Source of the DNA: G965216905 sp965216905 | GTDB taxonomy: Bacteria; Actinomycetota; Acidimicrobiia; Spongiisociales; ZC4RG35 | DNA length: 64,000 bases | Direction of reading: 5' to 3' | Assembly (NCBI GenBank): GCA_965216905.1 | Contig: OZ244213.1 | Coordinates: forward strand, 2,418,001-2,482,000 | Shown: piece after piece, positions 24,935-33,932 of the stretch | Position numbering within the stretch: the first letter of the stretch is position 1 | Layout: each line of letters begins with the position of its first letter | The notes under the pieces: generated by a model | Database searches by the model: none | Told to the model about the DNA's origin: nothing | What the model saw: only the letters and a program-made list of their open reading frames with translations | Program-made: the position numbers and the translations under genes

Positions 24935-26904
24935 AGTTCACGACCAGGCTGGCGGTGCTCTTCGTCATGTTCCTCGGGCTCTTCTCGATGCTCGGAGTTC
25001 GGCTGTGGTTTCTCCAGATCGCCGAAGGTGCCGAGGCTGCCGAGGCCTCCCTGGCTCAGTCGTGGGTCACGGTCGACACGCCGGCCCCCCGGGGTGAGAT
25101 CTATGACCGTAACGGTGTGTTGCTGGCCTCGAGCAAGTTCGTTCCGGCCGTCGTCGTGGACCGGCACCTCGTCAAACCGGAGCAGCGGGCCGACCTGGTG
25201 CAGCGGCTGTCGGCCGTGCTGGCCGCTCCGCCCGATCTGGTCGATGCCATGTACGAGGAGGCCGGGGTCAACGGGCGATTCATCGTGGCCGAAGTCAAGA
25301 CGACCCTCGCCTACCAACTCGCCGAGCAGGTTCGCGATCTTCCCGGAGTGCGGATCGCCAAGATTCCACAGCGGGTCTACCTGTCCGCCGAGTCGATGGC
25401 CCACGTGATCGGCCACTTGGGACTGCCCGATGCGGTGGACCTCGAAGAGGATCCGGACCTGGACCCCGACACCCGCATCGGCAAGCTGGGTGTCGAGCGG
25501 GTCTACGACGAGTTCCTCGCAGGGACGCCCGGGCAGGTGTCGTATCGGGTCGAGCGGTCCGAGATCGTCGACCAGCGACCGGAGATCGATCCCGTGCCCG
25601 GCGACACGGTGTTCTTGACCACCGACAACGAGCTGCAGCTGGTCCTCGAGAACGCCCTCGCCGACGGCATTCGTCTGGCCAACGACGTCAAGCGCGATTT
25701 GCGGCAGAAGGGACTCGGCGACGAGGCAAAGAACGAAGCGGTCCGGGGCGCCGGTGTGGTGCTGGACGCGCAGACCGGTCAGGTTCTGGCCATGGCATCG
25801 GTCCCCAGCTTCAGCCCTTCGCTCTTCGTCGGGCGGCTCGATCCCGTGACCTATCAGGAGCTGGCCGACCGCCAGGCGTTTCTGAACTTGGCGGTTTCGG
25901 GTCTCTACCCCCCCGCATCGACTTTCAAAGCGATCACGTACATGGCCGAGCAGAAGTACAACATCCCCTTTCCTCAGGACATCGAAGGTGTCGACCCCGC
26001 GAGTCGTCTCGTTCACTGCGATGGGCAGCTGCGCCTCCCGGGCCTGGACGACGGCAGCCCCCAGATCTTCAACGACTGGTACGGCGACCAGGACTTCGGA
26101 TTCCTCGACGAGCACGACGCCTTCCGGCTGTCGTGCAACATCTACTTCTACACCCTCGCCTTGGGAGCATGGCAGGCGTGGCGGGAGACGCCCCGGGAGA
26201 ACGTCATTCAGGACCTGGCCCGAGCGCTCGGCTTCGGAACCGAGACGGGAATCGACCTGACCGGCGAGGCAGCGGGGGTGATCCCGGACCGGCAGCTGTA
26301 TGAGCGTCGCAAGGAGATCCAGCTTGAAGACGAAGATGCTCCCCAGCTCCTCGATCAAGCTCGTCTGGAGGCGGCTTCGCCGTGGTTCGGCGGTGACCTG
26401 ATGCTGACTGCGATCGGGCAGGGAGACGTCACGTCGACCCCGTTGCAGGTGGCCGCGTCGTACGCCGCCATCGCCAACGGCGGGCGACTGTATCGCCCGT
26501 ACGTGGTCGGCCAGATTCGCAACGCGGCCGGAGAGATCGTGTACTCGGCGGAGTCCGAGGTGATCTCCGACGCCGAGCTCGACCCCGGCGACGTCCGAGC
26601 GTTGCTGGAGGACATGAACCGCGTCGTCACGCGGGGGACCGCGTCGGCAGCCTTCGAAGGCTTCGGACCGTCGCTGGACCAGGTTGGCGGCAAGACCGGA
26701 ACCGGTCAGACCGTCAAGTCGAAGGACAACCACGCGTGGTTCGCGGGGGTCGCGCCCATCGACGATCCCCGCTACGCCGTGGCGATCCTCATCGACGAAG
26801 GCGGAAGCGGTGGGGCGGTGGCAGCGCCGGTTGCCCGTCGGGTGCTTCAGTATCTGTTGGGCGAGGAGCTCGATCCGATCCAGGCCGGGGAGTTGGCGGA
26901 CTGA
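24931..26904 (+). CDS. mrdA: Penicillin-binding protein 2 (elongation transpeptidase)
   Basis: Class B PBP of 657 aa with an N-terminal membrane anchor (about 5-25), a dimerisation/pedestal domain containing PRGEIYDRNG, and a transpeptidase domain. Catalytic motifs are S330-x-x-K (STFK), S401-x-N (SCN) and K588-T-G. It cross-links peptidoglycan during side-wall growth together with RodA, whose gene follows. GTG 24931 overlaps the mreD stop by 4 nt; the stop shares a base with the rodA ATG. The 672-residue reading frame from 24886 is not the natural start because the anchor begins at this GTG. Confidence 0.95.
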   Translation: MKFTTRLAVLFVMFLGLFSMLGVRLWFLQIAEGAEAAEASLAQSWVTVDTPAPRGEIYDRNGVLLASSKFVPAVVVDRHLVKPEQRADLVQRLSAVLAAPPDLVDAMYEEAGVNGRFIVAEVKTTLAYQLAEQVRDLPGVRIAKIPQRVYLSAESMAHVIGHLGLPDAVDLEEDPDLDPDTRIGKLGVERVYDEFLAGTPGQVSYRVERSEIVDQRPEIDPVPGDTVFLTTDNELQLVLENALADGIRLANDVKRDLRQKGLGDEAKNEAVRGAGVVLDAQTGQVLAMASVPSFSPSLFVGRLDPVTYQELADRQAFLNLAVSGLYPPASTFKAITYMAEQKYNIPFPQDIEGVDPASRLVHCDGQLRLPGLDDGSPQIFNDWYGDQDFGFLDEHDAFRLSCNIYFYTLALGAWQAWRETPRENVIQDLARALGFGTETGIDLTGEAAGVIPDRQLYERRKEIQLEDEDAPQLLDQARLEAASPWFGGDLMLTAIGQGDVTSTPLQVAASYAAIANGGRLYRPYVVGQIRNAAGEIVYSAESEVISDAELDPGDVRALLEDMNRVVTRGTASAAFEGFGPSLDQVGGKTGTGQTVKSKDNHAWFAGVAPIDDPRYAVAILIDEGGSGGAVAAPVARRVLQYLLGEELDPIQAGELAD

Positions 26905-28061
26905 TGGCCACCATCACCGCCAAACCGTTGTCGAGTTCGGTCGCCGAGCGGCGCCGCAATCGTCCCGACATGGTGTTGCTCAGCGCGGTTCTCGCCCTCT
27001 CCGGTTTTGGCTTGCTGATGATCTATTCGGCGACGCGGGTTGCCCGAGAGCTCAACCAGGAGTTGCCGTCGGTGGACATGGAGCGGCAGATGATCTTCTT
27101 CACCGCCGGGATGATCGCCATGCTGTTGTTCAGCGTGCTCGACTATCGCGAGCTGCGGAACTTCCTCCCGGTCATCTACGCCCTCACCATCGCCGGTCTG
27201 GTGGTGGTGTTCCTGTTCGATCCGGTCAAAGGCGCTCGGCGCTGGATTCCTCTCGGACCCTTCGGGCTTCAACCCGCCGAGTTCGCCAAAGTGGTGACCA
27301 TCGTCGCCGTGGCCGTCCTCCTGGCTCGGACCGGTGGTGAGAAGGGGCTTCCCTGGCGGGTCGTGGCCATCGCCACCGCCATCCTCGGGTTGCCGGCGTA
27401 TCTGATCCTCCGGGAGCCGGACCTCGGGACGACCATGACGTTTCCGTTCATTCTCCTGGTGATGCTGTTTGCCGCCGGTCTGAGCGGAAAGCAGTTTCTG
27501 TGGATCCTGACCGGTGGCGTGACGCTGGTCACCGCAGTGATCAGACTCGACCTCCTGGCCGAGCACCAGAAGAATCGGTTGGCCGTGTTCCTCAACCCCG
27601 AACTCGATCCGCAGGGCATCGGGTTTCAGCTCCGGCAGTCCAAGCAGGCGATCGGCTCCGGTCAGATCGTCGGCAAAGGTCTGTTCGAGGGGAGCCAGAC
27701 TCCCGTTCCCGAACGGGAGACCGACTTCATCTTCAGCGCCGTCGGCGAACAGTTCGGCTTCATCGGTGGTCTCCTGGTGCTGGCCGTGTTCGTCATCATC
27801 ATCTGGCGACTACTCGTGATCGCGGCCAGTGCCCGCGACCGGTTCGGATCGATGGTCGCCGTTGGAATTGCCGCGATGATTGCCTTCCATGTGTTCATCA
27901 ACATCGGGATGACGATCGGGATCGCTCCGGTGACCGGAGTACCGCTCCCGTTCGTGAGTCAGGGCGGGTCCTTCTACCTGGCCATGTCGATGGCCGTTGG
28001 CATCGCCAACTCGATCTGGCTTCGAAGATCGCCCGTTCCCGGCGAGACGTACATCGTCTGA
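26904..28061 (+). CDS. rodA: RodA, SEDS-family peptidoglycan glycosyltransferase
   Basis: Polytopic protein of 385 aa with about ten membrane spans that polymerises lipid II in partnership with PBP2. SEDS signatures are present: RRWIPLGPFGLQPAEFAK, LREPDLGTTM and the C-terminal TGVPLPFVSQGGSF. ATG 26904 overlaps the mrdA stop (TGATG). It could be confused with FtsW, but the operon with mreBCD and PBP2 points to RodA. Confidence 0.95.
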   Translation: MATITAKPLSSSVAERRRNRPDMVLLSAVLALSGFGLLMIYSATRVARELNQELPSVDMERQMIFFTAGMIAMLLFSVLDYRELRNFLPVIYALTIAGLVVVFLFDPVKGARRWIPLGPFGLQPAEFAKVVTIVAVAVLLARTGGEKGLPWRVVAIATAILGLPAYLILREPDLGTTMTFPFILLVMLFAAGLSGKQFLWILTGGVTLVTAVIRLDLLAEHQKNRLAVFLNPELDPQGIGFQLRQSKQAIGSGQIVGKGLFEGSQTPVPERETDFIFSAVGEQFGFIGGLLVLAVFVIIIWRLLVIAASARDRFGSMVAVGIAAMIAFHVFINIGMTIGIAPVTGVPLPFVSQGGSFYLAMSMAVGIANSIWLRRSPVPGETYIV

Positions 28062-28107
28062 TCGGGTTCCGGATGCCGGCCCGGTCGGTCGGATTCGCAC
28101 GAGCCGA

Positions 28108-28119
28108 TAAGCTCGCTCG
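28108..28119 (+). promoter_or_regulatory. Leaderless-type -10 element for tdk
   Basis: TAAGCT at 28108-28113 precedes the tdk ATG at 28120 by 6 nt. Confidence 0.5.
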
Positions 28120-28698
28120 ATGCGCCGTCCGGACACAGGGTGGATCGAAGTGGTCTGTGGCCCGATGTTCTCGGGGAAGAGCGAGGAACTCATCCGTCGA
28201 GTGACTCGGTCGAAGATCGCTCGCCTGGGTGTTCAGGTGTTCAAACCGGAGATCGACGACCGCTACGCCCGCCGTGAGGTGGTTTCCCACAGTGCGATGA
28301 CGGTGGAAGCGGAGCCCGTCGAGGACGCGGGAGACCTGGTTCGCCGAGTCGTTGACACCACAACGGTGGTGGGGGTCGATGAGGCGCAGTTCTTCGATGA
28401 CGGTTTGGTCGACGTCTGCGATGCCCTCGCGGGGGCGGGCAAGCAGGTCATCGTGGCGGGTCTGGATCTGGATTACCTTCGCCGTCCATTCGAGCCGATC
28501 CCCACGCTGTGCGGTCGGGCCGAGTACGTGACGAAGATGCTGGCGGTCTGCCATCGCTGCGGCGGTCCGGCGCTCTACACCCAGCGGACGGTTCGGTCCG
28601 ACGATCTGGTCGTCCTGGGGGCGGTGGGGGCGTACGAGGCGCGCTGCCGTGTCTGCTACGACCCATCGGAACCCGAACAGCCGGGCTTGGGGATCTGA
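28120..28698 (+). CDS. tdk: Thymidine kinase
   Basis: Type II thymidine kinase of 192 aa, phosphorylating thymidine in pyrimidine salvage. Walker A is GPMFSGKSEEL, the Walker B-like motif is VGVDEAQFF, and the lasso zinc site is formed by CHRCGG and CRVCYD. The length is typical. It is apparently a single-gene unit with a leaderless-type promoter. Thymidine kinase is patchily distributed in actinobacteria, so its presence is mildly informative. Confidence 0.95.
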   Translation: MRRPDTGWIEVVCGPMFSGKSEELIRRVTRSKIARLGVQVFKPEIDDRYARREVVSHSAMTVEAEPVEDAGDLVRRVVDTTTVVGVDEAQFFDDGLVDVCDALAGAGKQVIVAGLDLDYLRRPFEPIPTLCGRAEYVTKMLAVCHRCGGPALYTQRTVRSDDLVVLGAVGAYEARCRVCYDPSEPEQPGLGI

Positions 28699-28728
28699 CC
28701 ACGGCCCCCCGGATGGCGCGAACGGGTC

Positions 28729-28764
28729 TTCCGAGCCCGCGAAGTCCGCTGCTACACTCTCGGA
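28729..28764 (+). promoter_or_regulatory. Putative promoter of the RNase E/G gene
   Basis: TTCCGA (28729-28734) and TACACT (28753-28758), 18 bp apart. The start codon of the RNase gene is about 470 nt further on. Confidence 0.4.
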
Positions 28765-28766
28765 GC

Positions 28767-29234
28767 ACCCGCCCCTCTGGGCGGGTCTGGGATGATTGGA
28801 CCCTTCCTCGAGATCGCCCGGTCACGGCCGCACAATCATGGTTGTCGGTCATGGTTGGAGCGGCCTCACAGTCGAAACACGCAGTCGAAACGGTTGGAGT
28901 GGCCCGACGGTCGAAGTGGTCGGTGGTCCCAACGATCGGCGTCGAGGTGTCGAGCGATCCGACGAGGCGAGGATGGGACGGTGGCTCTGCCGCCCGACCG
29001 GTCCACTCGGCGGACGTCGAACGAAACGGACGCCCTGCACCACATCCCACGCACCACATTCCACGCACCCCATCACCGGATGGACTTCCATGATCTCGAC
29101 ACGACCGACTTCGACACGACATCGTCACCCGGCGATGGTCTCGTCGGTCGAAATCGCCGCCGATCTCTCCATCCGGTCTCACCGGGCACTCGCCGGAATC
29201 GGCCACCCGTTCAAATCATCAGGAGCATCTTCAC
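28767..29234 (+). promoter_or_regulatory. Long non-coding leader of the RNase E/G gene
   Basis: The leader opens with a hairpin at the predicted 5' end, ACCCGCCC / GGGCGGGT (28767-28786, loop CTCT). It also contains direct repeats: GGTTGGAG at 28853 and 28892, CAGTCGAAAC at 28869 and 28882, and further GTCGAA copies. An AGGAG box near 29220 serves the ATG at 29235. No convincing short gene is seen. Long leaders on RNase E mRNAs allow autoregulation in other bacteria, and the same is inferred here. Confidence 0.45.
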
Positions 29235-30794
29235 ATGAGCATCTTTCGCAAGCGGACACCGCAGGTGATCCGCAAGGGCGAGGCCAGCACCATCACCGAG
29301 GAGCGGAAGGTCCGACGCTTCGGTCGCCAGCGCGTCGAGGTTCGCCGCGTCAGGGAGCTTCCCCCGGCTGAGACCGACACACGGCAGAAGGACAAGCCCG
29401 CCAGGTCGGAACCCAAGCCACGGTCGAAGCAGAATCGTTCGCGAGATCGCGCACGGGCACCGCAGCCGCGGCGCTCCCATGGCCGTCCCGAAGAAGAGAT
29501 CATCATTCCGGTCGAGTCGACGCGGAAGCAGATGCTGGTTCGCGTCAAACCACACCAAACCCAGATCGTCGTCCTCGACGGTCCGGTACTGGTGGAGCAC
29601 TACGTGACCAAGTCCGACCAGTCCTCGATGGTCGGCAACATCTATCTCGGGAAGGTTCGGAACGTCCTGCCGGGGATGGAGGCGGCATTCGTAGATTTCG
29701 GAGCCGCCAAGAACGGCGTGGTCTACGTGTCGGACGTGCGACTCCCACCCAATACCAAGAAGACCGCCCGCATCGAAGAGCTTCTGTCTGAAGGCGACGA
29801 GGTGCTGGTCCAGGTGGTCAAGGACCCGATGGGAGCCAAGGGCGCCCGATTGACCGGACAACCCTCACTGCCGGGCCGCTATCTGGTGCTGGTTCCCGAC
29901 AGCGACGCGCAGGGGATCTCCCGCCGGCTTCCCGACGCAGAGCGGCAGCGTCTCCGCGAGATCATCTCCGAGGTCAAGCCGAAGGGGTTCGGCGTCATCG
30001 TGCGAACGGCGGCCCTCAATGCGAGCGCCGAAGACATTGCGGCCGACATCCAGCGACTGGTGAAGGCGTGGGAGAAGATCCAGAGCGATTCGTCCGGAGG
30101 GGGCGCCCCCCGGCTGGTCTACAAGGAGCCGGACCTCCTGATTCGGGTGATCCGCGAGCACTTCACCGGCGACTTCCGCAAGATGCTCATCGACGACCCG
30201 CGGGCGTACAACGAGGTCGTGGACTATCTCCGCGCCACGGCGCCGGATCTGGTCGCCAAGGTGTCGACATACGAGGATCAGCTCCCGCTGTTCGAGCGGT
30301 ACCACGTCGAAGACCAGCTACGGAAGGCACTCGATCGCCGGGTGTACCTCCCATCGGGCGGTCATCTCGTCATCGATCGGACCGAGGCGCTCACGGTCAT
30401 CGACGTGAACACGGGGAGGTTCGTGGGTTCCTCGAGTCTCGAAGAGACCGTGCTTCAGAACAATCTCGAGGCGGCCGAGGAGATCGGCCGGCAACTGCGG
30501 CTTCGTGACATCGGCGGAATCATCGTCATCGACTTCATCGACATGGAGGTCGAAGACCATCAACGCCAGGTGCTGCGGCGGCTTCGCGAGACCCTCGCCA
30601 AGGACAAGACGCGGACCCAGGTGTTCGAGGTGTCGAGTCTCGGATTGGTGGAGATGACGCGCAAGAACGTGGCGAAGGGGCTTCTCGAGAACTTCTCCGA
30701 GACGTGCGACAAGTGCAGTGGAAGGGGCCTCTTGCTGCATGAAGACGCGGCGACGCAAGCGGTCCCGATCGGCATCGTCGAGGACATCGACTGA
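29235..30794 (+). CDS. rng: Ribonuclease E/G family endoribonuclease
   Basis: Endoribonuclease of 519 aa acting in rRNA maturation and mRNA decay. A basic, low-complexity N-terminal extension (about 1-95, rich in Arg and Lys) precedes the S1 domain (GNIYLGKVRNVLPGMEAAFV). The catalytic DNase I-like region carries the metal-binding Asp390 (VIDVNTGRF) and Asp433 (VIDFIDME). The zinc link CDKC is Cys491/Cys494, followed by GRG. The C-terminal scaffold of enterobacterial RNase E is absent, so it resembles the compact actinobacterial enzyme. It lies upstream of rplU-rpmA-obgE as in many actinobacteria. Confidence 0.93.
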   Translation: MSIFRKRTPQVIRKGEASTITEERKVRRFGRQRVEVRRVRELPPAETDTRQKDKPARSEPKPRSKQNRSRDRARAPQPRRSHGRPEEEIIIPVESTRKQMLVRVKPHQTQIVVLDGPVLVEHYVTKSDQSSMVGNIYLGKVRNVLPGMEAAFVDFGAAKNGVVYVSDVRLPPNTKKTARIEELLSEGDEVLVQVVKDPMGAKGARLTGQPSLPGRYLVLVPDSDAQGISRRLPDAERQRLREIISEVKPKGFGVIVRTAALNASAEDIAADIQRLVKAWEKIQSDSSGGGAPRLVYKEPDLLIRVIREHFTGDFRKMLIDDPRAYNEVVDYLRATAPDLVAKVSTYEDQLPLFERYHVEDQLRKALDRRVYLPSGGHLVIDRTEALTVIDVNTGRFVGSSSLEETVLQNNLEAAEEIGRQLRLRDIGGIIVIDFIDMEVEDHQRQVLRRLRETLAKDKTRTQVFEVSSLGLVEMTRKNVAKGLLENFSETCDKCSGRGLLLHEDAATQAVPIGIVEDID

Positions 30795-30828
30795 GGGTCT
30801 CGGACCACTGAGCGGTCGGTCGGCTCGA

Positions 30829-30858
30829 TTCCCGGATCGCAGTCCGGCCGCGTATACT
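30829..30858 (+). promoter_or_regulatory. Promoter of rplU
   Basis: TATACT at 30853-30858 is a near-consensus -10. The best -35 candidate is TTCCCG (30829-30834) with an 18-bp spacer. The rplU ATG is 33 nt after the -10. Confidence 0.55.
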
Positions 30859-30891
30859 GTCGAAGTTCCCCCTGTTCCCAGAGGTTCGTCC

Positions 30892-31281
30892 ATGTACGCG
30901 ATCATCAACGCCGGCGGCAAGCAGGCCAAGGTCAGCCCCGGTGACATCATCGATGTCGAGCTGCTCCACACCGAAGACGAGACCGTGGAGCTCCAGCCGA
31001 TTCTGGTCGTCGACGACGGATCGATCATCGCCGACGCCGACGCCCTCGCCAAGCTGCCGGTCAGCGTGCGGGTCCTCGGAGAGACCAAAGGCCCGAAGAT
31101 CGACATCTTCAAGTACAAGAACAAGACCGGCTACCGGCGTCGGATGGGTCATCGCCAGCGGTACACCCGGCTTGAGGTGCTCTCGATCGGCGACGGTTCC
31201 TCCAAGAAGTCCAAGTCGAAGCCGGCCAAGCGCGCCGAGCCGTCCGCCACCGAGGTGGCGGGCCAGTCCGAAGAGGAGTGA
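30892..31281 (+). CDS. rplU: 50S ribosomal protein L21
   Basis: Ribosomal protein of 129 aa with the L21 hallmarks MYAIINAGGKQAKV, the IDIFKYKNKTGYRRRMGHRQ RNA-binding segment and YTRLEV. The C-terminus carries an unusual 25-residue Lys/Ser/Glu-rich tail beyond the usual end near residue 103. The frame extends upstream to 30718, but the ATG at 30892 is the family start and lies behind its own promoter. The rpmA gene follows after 3 bp. Confidence 0.97.
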   Translation: MYAIINAGGKQAKVSPGDIIDVELLHTEDETVELQPILVVDDGSIIADADALAKLPVSVRVLGETKGPKIDIFKYKNKTGYRRRMGHRQRYTRLEVLSIGDGSSKKSKSKPAKRAEPSATEVAGQSEEE

Positions 31282-31284
31282 GCG

Positions 31285-31536
31285 ATGTCCAAGACCAAAG
31301 CCGGTGGTTCTTCGAAGAACGGGCGTGACTCACACGCCAAACGCCTTGGTCCGAAGGTCTTCGATGGCCAGACGGTCAACGCAGGAGCCGTCATCGTGCG
31401 GCAGCGCGGCACGCGGATCCATCCGGGGATCAATGTCGGACGGGGAAGCGACGACACGCTCTTTGCGCTGAGCGCCGGAACCGTGCGATATGGTCGGCGC
31501 CGGAACCGCCGACTCGTCGACATCATCTCCGACTGA
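31285..31536 (+). CDS. rpmA: 50S ribosomal protein L27
   Basis: Ribosomal protein of 83 aa. The typical N-terminus (SKTKAGGSSKNGRDSHAKRLG) and VNAGAVIVRQRGTRIHPG core are present, with no N-terminal leader peptide of the Firmicutes type. It works near the peptidyl transferase centre. It is co-transcribed with rplU (3-bp gap) and followed by obgE. Confidence 0.97.
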   Translation: MSKTKAGGSSKNGRDSHAKRLGPKVFDGQTVNAGAVIVRQRGTRIHPGINVGRGSDDTLFALSAGTVRYGRRRNRRLVDIISD

Positions 31537-31560
31537 GCTCGCGGCCTCGCGCCGTCTTCT

Positions 31561-32832
31561 ATGTTCGTCGACCAGGTACGAGTCCGTTTGCGCGCGGGCG
31601 ACGGCGGGGCCGGCGTCGCCAGCTTCGCTCGCAGCAAGGGCAAGCCCAGAGGCAAGCCGGTGGGCGGCTCCGGCGGGCATGGCGGCGACGTGGTCGTCGA
31701 AGCGGATGATCGGGTGGCCACCCTGCTCTCGCTCAGCCGAAACCCCCATCATCGCGCCGGAAGCGGCACGCACGGTGAGGGGGACCTCCGACACGGACGG
31801 AACGGCGACGATCTCGTCGTCAGCGTTCCCCCGGGTACTTCCGTGTACGACGACGATGGGGTGCTCGTCGCCGACCTGGTCCGGAGCGGACAGCGCGTCG
31901 TGGTCCTGCGCGGCGGGCGCGGTGGCCGTGGCAACGCAGCGTTCCTCTCGCCGAGAATGAGGAACCCTTCCATCTGTGAGCAAGGGGAGTACGGGCGGGA
32001 GGCGTGGTTCACGCTCGAGCTGAAGCTGTTGGCGGATGCGGCGTTGATCGGCTTCCCCAACGCCGGGAAGAGCACGCTGATCTCGCGAGTATCGGCTGCC
32101 AAGCCAAAGATCGCGGACTACCCGTTCACGACGCTGGAACCGAACCTCGGAGTCGTCGAAGTGGACGGCCGTCAGTTCGTCCTCGCCGATATTCCGGGGC
32201 TGATCGAGGGTGCAGCAGATGGACGAGGCCTTGGCCATGAGTTCCTGCGGCACGTCCTGCGGGCGCGGGTTCTGGTCGTGTTGTTGGACCCCTCGCCTTG
32301 GGTGGAGCATCCTCCCGAGGCCCAGCTCGAGATTCTGATCGGGGAGCTGGGGGCCTTCGAGCCCGAGCTGTTGGAACGACCCCGCGTGCTCGTCGTCGGG
32401 AAGTCCGACCTCGGCGATGCGCGTACGGGAACGGTCGCGGACGCCTTCGAGATCTCAGCGATCACCGGTGAGGGCCTTCGGCCGCTGCTTCATCACCTGG
32501 CGGACGTGGTCGAACGGGCCGAACGGCGAGCGCCCGACCGTCAAGGCTTCGTCCTCCATCGGCCCGTGGTCGAGTCGTTCGAGGTGCACCGGACCGACGA
32601 TGGCTGGCTCGTCGAAGGGGTGGACGCAGTGCGAGCCGTTCGATTCGCCGATCTCACGAACCCGCAGGCCGGCGACCTCGCCGCCCGGCGACTGGCACGG
32701 CTTGGCGTGGACGATGCCCTCGCCGCGGCCGGAGCCCAGCCCGGCGATACGGTCACCATCGGGGAGCTGGAGTTCGAGTGGGTGCCCGACGACCGGCTCG
32801 CCGGAGGGTTCGCCGGCGAGGAAGAGGAGTGA
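31561..32832 (+). CDS. obgE: GTPase Obg/CgtA with an atypical G4 motif
   Basis: Ribosome-assembly and stress GTPase of 423 aa. It has the glycine-rich Obg fold (about 1-158), a G domain and the actinobacterial C-terminal OCT domain (about 340-410). G1 is GFPNAGKST, G2 is in FTTLEPN, G3 is DIPGLIEGA and G5 is SAITGEG. G4 reads VGKSD where most Obg proteins have NKxD, so the Asn is Gly; guanine recognition may be altered. The start has no clear ribosome binding site. The stop overlaps the proB ATG (TGATG). Confidence 0.95.
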   Translation: MFVDQVRVRLRAGDGGAGVASFARSKGKPRGKPVGGSGGHGGDVVVEADDRVATLLSLSRNPHHRAGSGTHGEGDLRHGRNGDDLVVSVPPGTSVYDDDGVLVADLVRSGQRVVVLRGGRGGRGNAAFLSPRMRNPSICEQGEYGREAWFTLELKLLADAALIGFPNAGKSTLISRVSAAKPKIADYPFTTLEPNLGVVEVDGRQFVLADIPGLIEGAADGRGLGHEFLRHVLRARVLVVLLDPSPWVEHPPEAQLEILIGELGAFEPELLERPRVLVVGKSDLGDARTGTVADAFEISAITGEGLRPLLHHLADVVERAERRAPDRQGFVLHRPVVESFEVHRTDDGWLVEGVDAVRAVRFADLTNPQAGDLAARRLARLGVDDALAAAGAQPGDTVTIGELEFEWVPDDRLAGGFAGEEEE

Positions 32833-33932
32833 TGCGCCGTCCACCGCCCACCGATCTGCCGATCGTGGTGAAGATCGGCTCCTCCAGCCTCGTCGATGAC
32901 GGTGGGCCGAGTCAGGATGGCTTGGAGACCGCCGTCGACCATGTGGTCGGGGTGTGGGAGGCCGGGAGACGGGTGGTCCTCGTCACGTCCGGTGCCGTGT
33001 CGTTCGGGCTCGAGGTCCTGGGCCTCGATCGGCGCCCCACCGATGTCGCCGCCCTGCAGGTGGCGGCGGCAGTCGGCCAGGGCCGGCTGATGGAGCGCTA
33101 CACCGCGGCGTTCGCCCGCAGGGGCGTCGTGGCCGGCCAGGTCCTCCTCACCAAAGCCGTGCTGTCGGATCGCGAGCAGTATCTGCATGCTCGGCAGGCG
33201 CTGCAGGCCATGATCGGGCGGCGGATCGTGCCGATCGTCAACGAGAACGACACCGTGGCGGTGGAGGAGTTGCGTATCGGGGACAACGACCGGCTGGCCG
33301 CGCTGGTGTCCCACCTCGTTGGAGCCGGGCTCTTGGTCATTCTGACCGACACACCGGGTCTTCTCTCCGGCGATCCGCGCCTGGACGCCGACGTCAAGCT
33401 GTTGGGAGCGGTGACGCATACCGACGAGGTGCTCGATCGGTTGGGTCAGGGATCGGTGGGTCCCCATGGGTCGGGAGGAGTCACCACCAAGATCGCCGCC
33501 GCCCGGATGGCGGCGTGGTCGGGGGTTCCGACGGTCATCGCACCGGCGAGCGACGCCTCGGTGATTTCGCAAGTTCTCTCCGGCGGCGAGGTCGGCACCT
33601 GGGTCGAACCACAGGCACGACCACTACCGGCCCGGAAACTCTGGATTGCGTTCGGCCAGCCCTCGGCCGGTCGGATCCACATCGACGGCGGGGCCGTCCG
33701 AGCGATCGTCCACGACGGGCGATCGCTGCTTCCGGTCGGGGTCACTCGCGTCGAAGGCTCGTTCCAACCCGGATCAGCCGTCGAGGTACTCGACGATGCC
33801 GCCGGCGTCATCGCCAAGGGTGTCAGCCGGATGTCGTCGGTCGAGCTCTCGACCCGAGCCGGACGGAGGAACGAAGACGCCGGCGGCGAGGTCATCCATC
33901 GGGATGACCTGGTGGTGCTCGTCGCGACCTGA
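32832..33932 (+). CDS. proB: Glutamate 5-kinase
   Basis: First enzyme of proline biosynthesis, 366 aa, phosphorylating glutamate. The amino-acid-kinase domain shows VVKIGSSSLV, LVTSGAVSFG and FVNENDTVAV-like segments (here IVNENDTVAVEELRIGDND) and GSGGVTTKIAAARMA. A PUA domain occupies about 275-360. ATG 32832 shares a base with the obgE stop. proA, which often follows, is not in the window. The 3' end overlaps the convergent membrane-protein gene by 41 bp. Confidence 0.96.
   Translation: MRRPPPTDLPIVVKIGSSSLVDDGGPSQDGLETAVDHVVGVWEAGRRVVLVTSGAVSFGLEVLGLDRRPTDVAALQVAAAVGQGRLMERYTAAFARRGVVAGQVLLTKAVLSDREQYLHARQALQAMIGRRIVPIVNENDTVAVEELRIGDNDRLAALVSHLVGAGLLVILTDTPGLLSGDPRLDADVKLLGAVTHTDEVLDRLGQGSVGPHGSGGVTTKIAAARMAAWSGVPTVIAPASDASVISQVLSGGEVGTWVEPQARPLPARKLWIAFGQPSAGRIHIDGGAVRAIVHDGRSLLPVGVTRVEGSFQPGSAVEVLDDAAGVIAKGVSRMSSVELSTRAGRRNEDAGGEVIHRDDLVVLVAT

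Noticed and set aside
28796..29371. Possible small genes in the RNase E/G leader
   Set aside because: Several overlapping frames exist, but none has a ribosome binding site, a family-like sequence or consistent codon bias.
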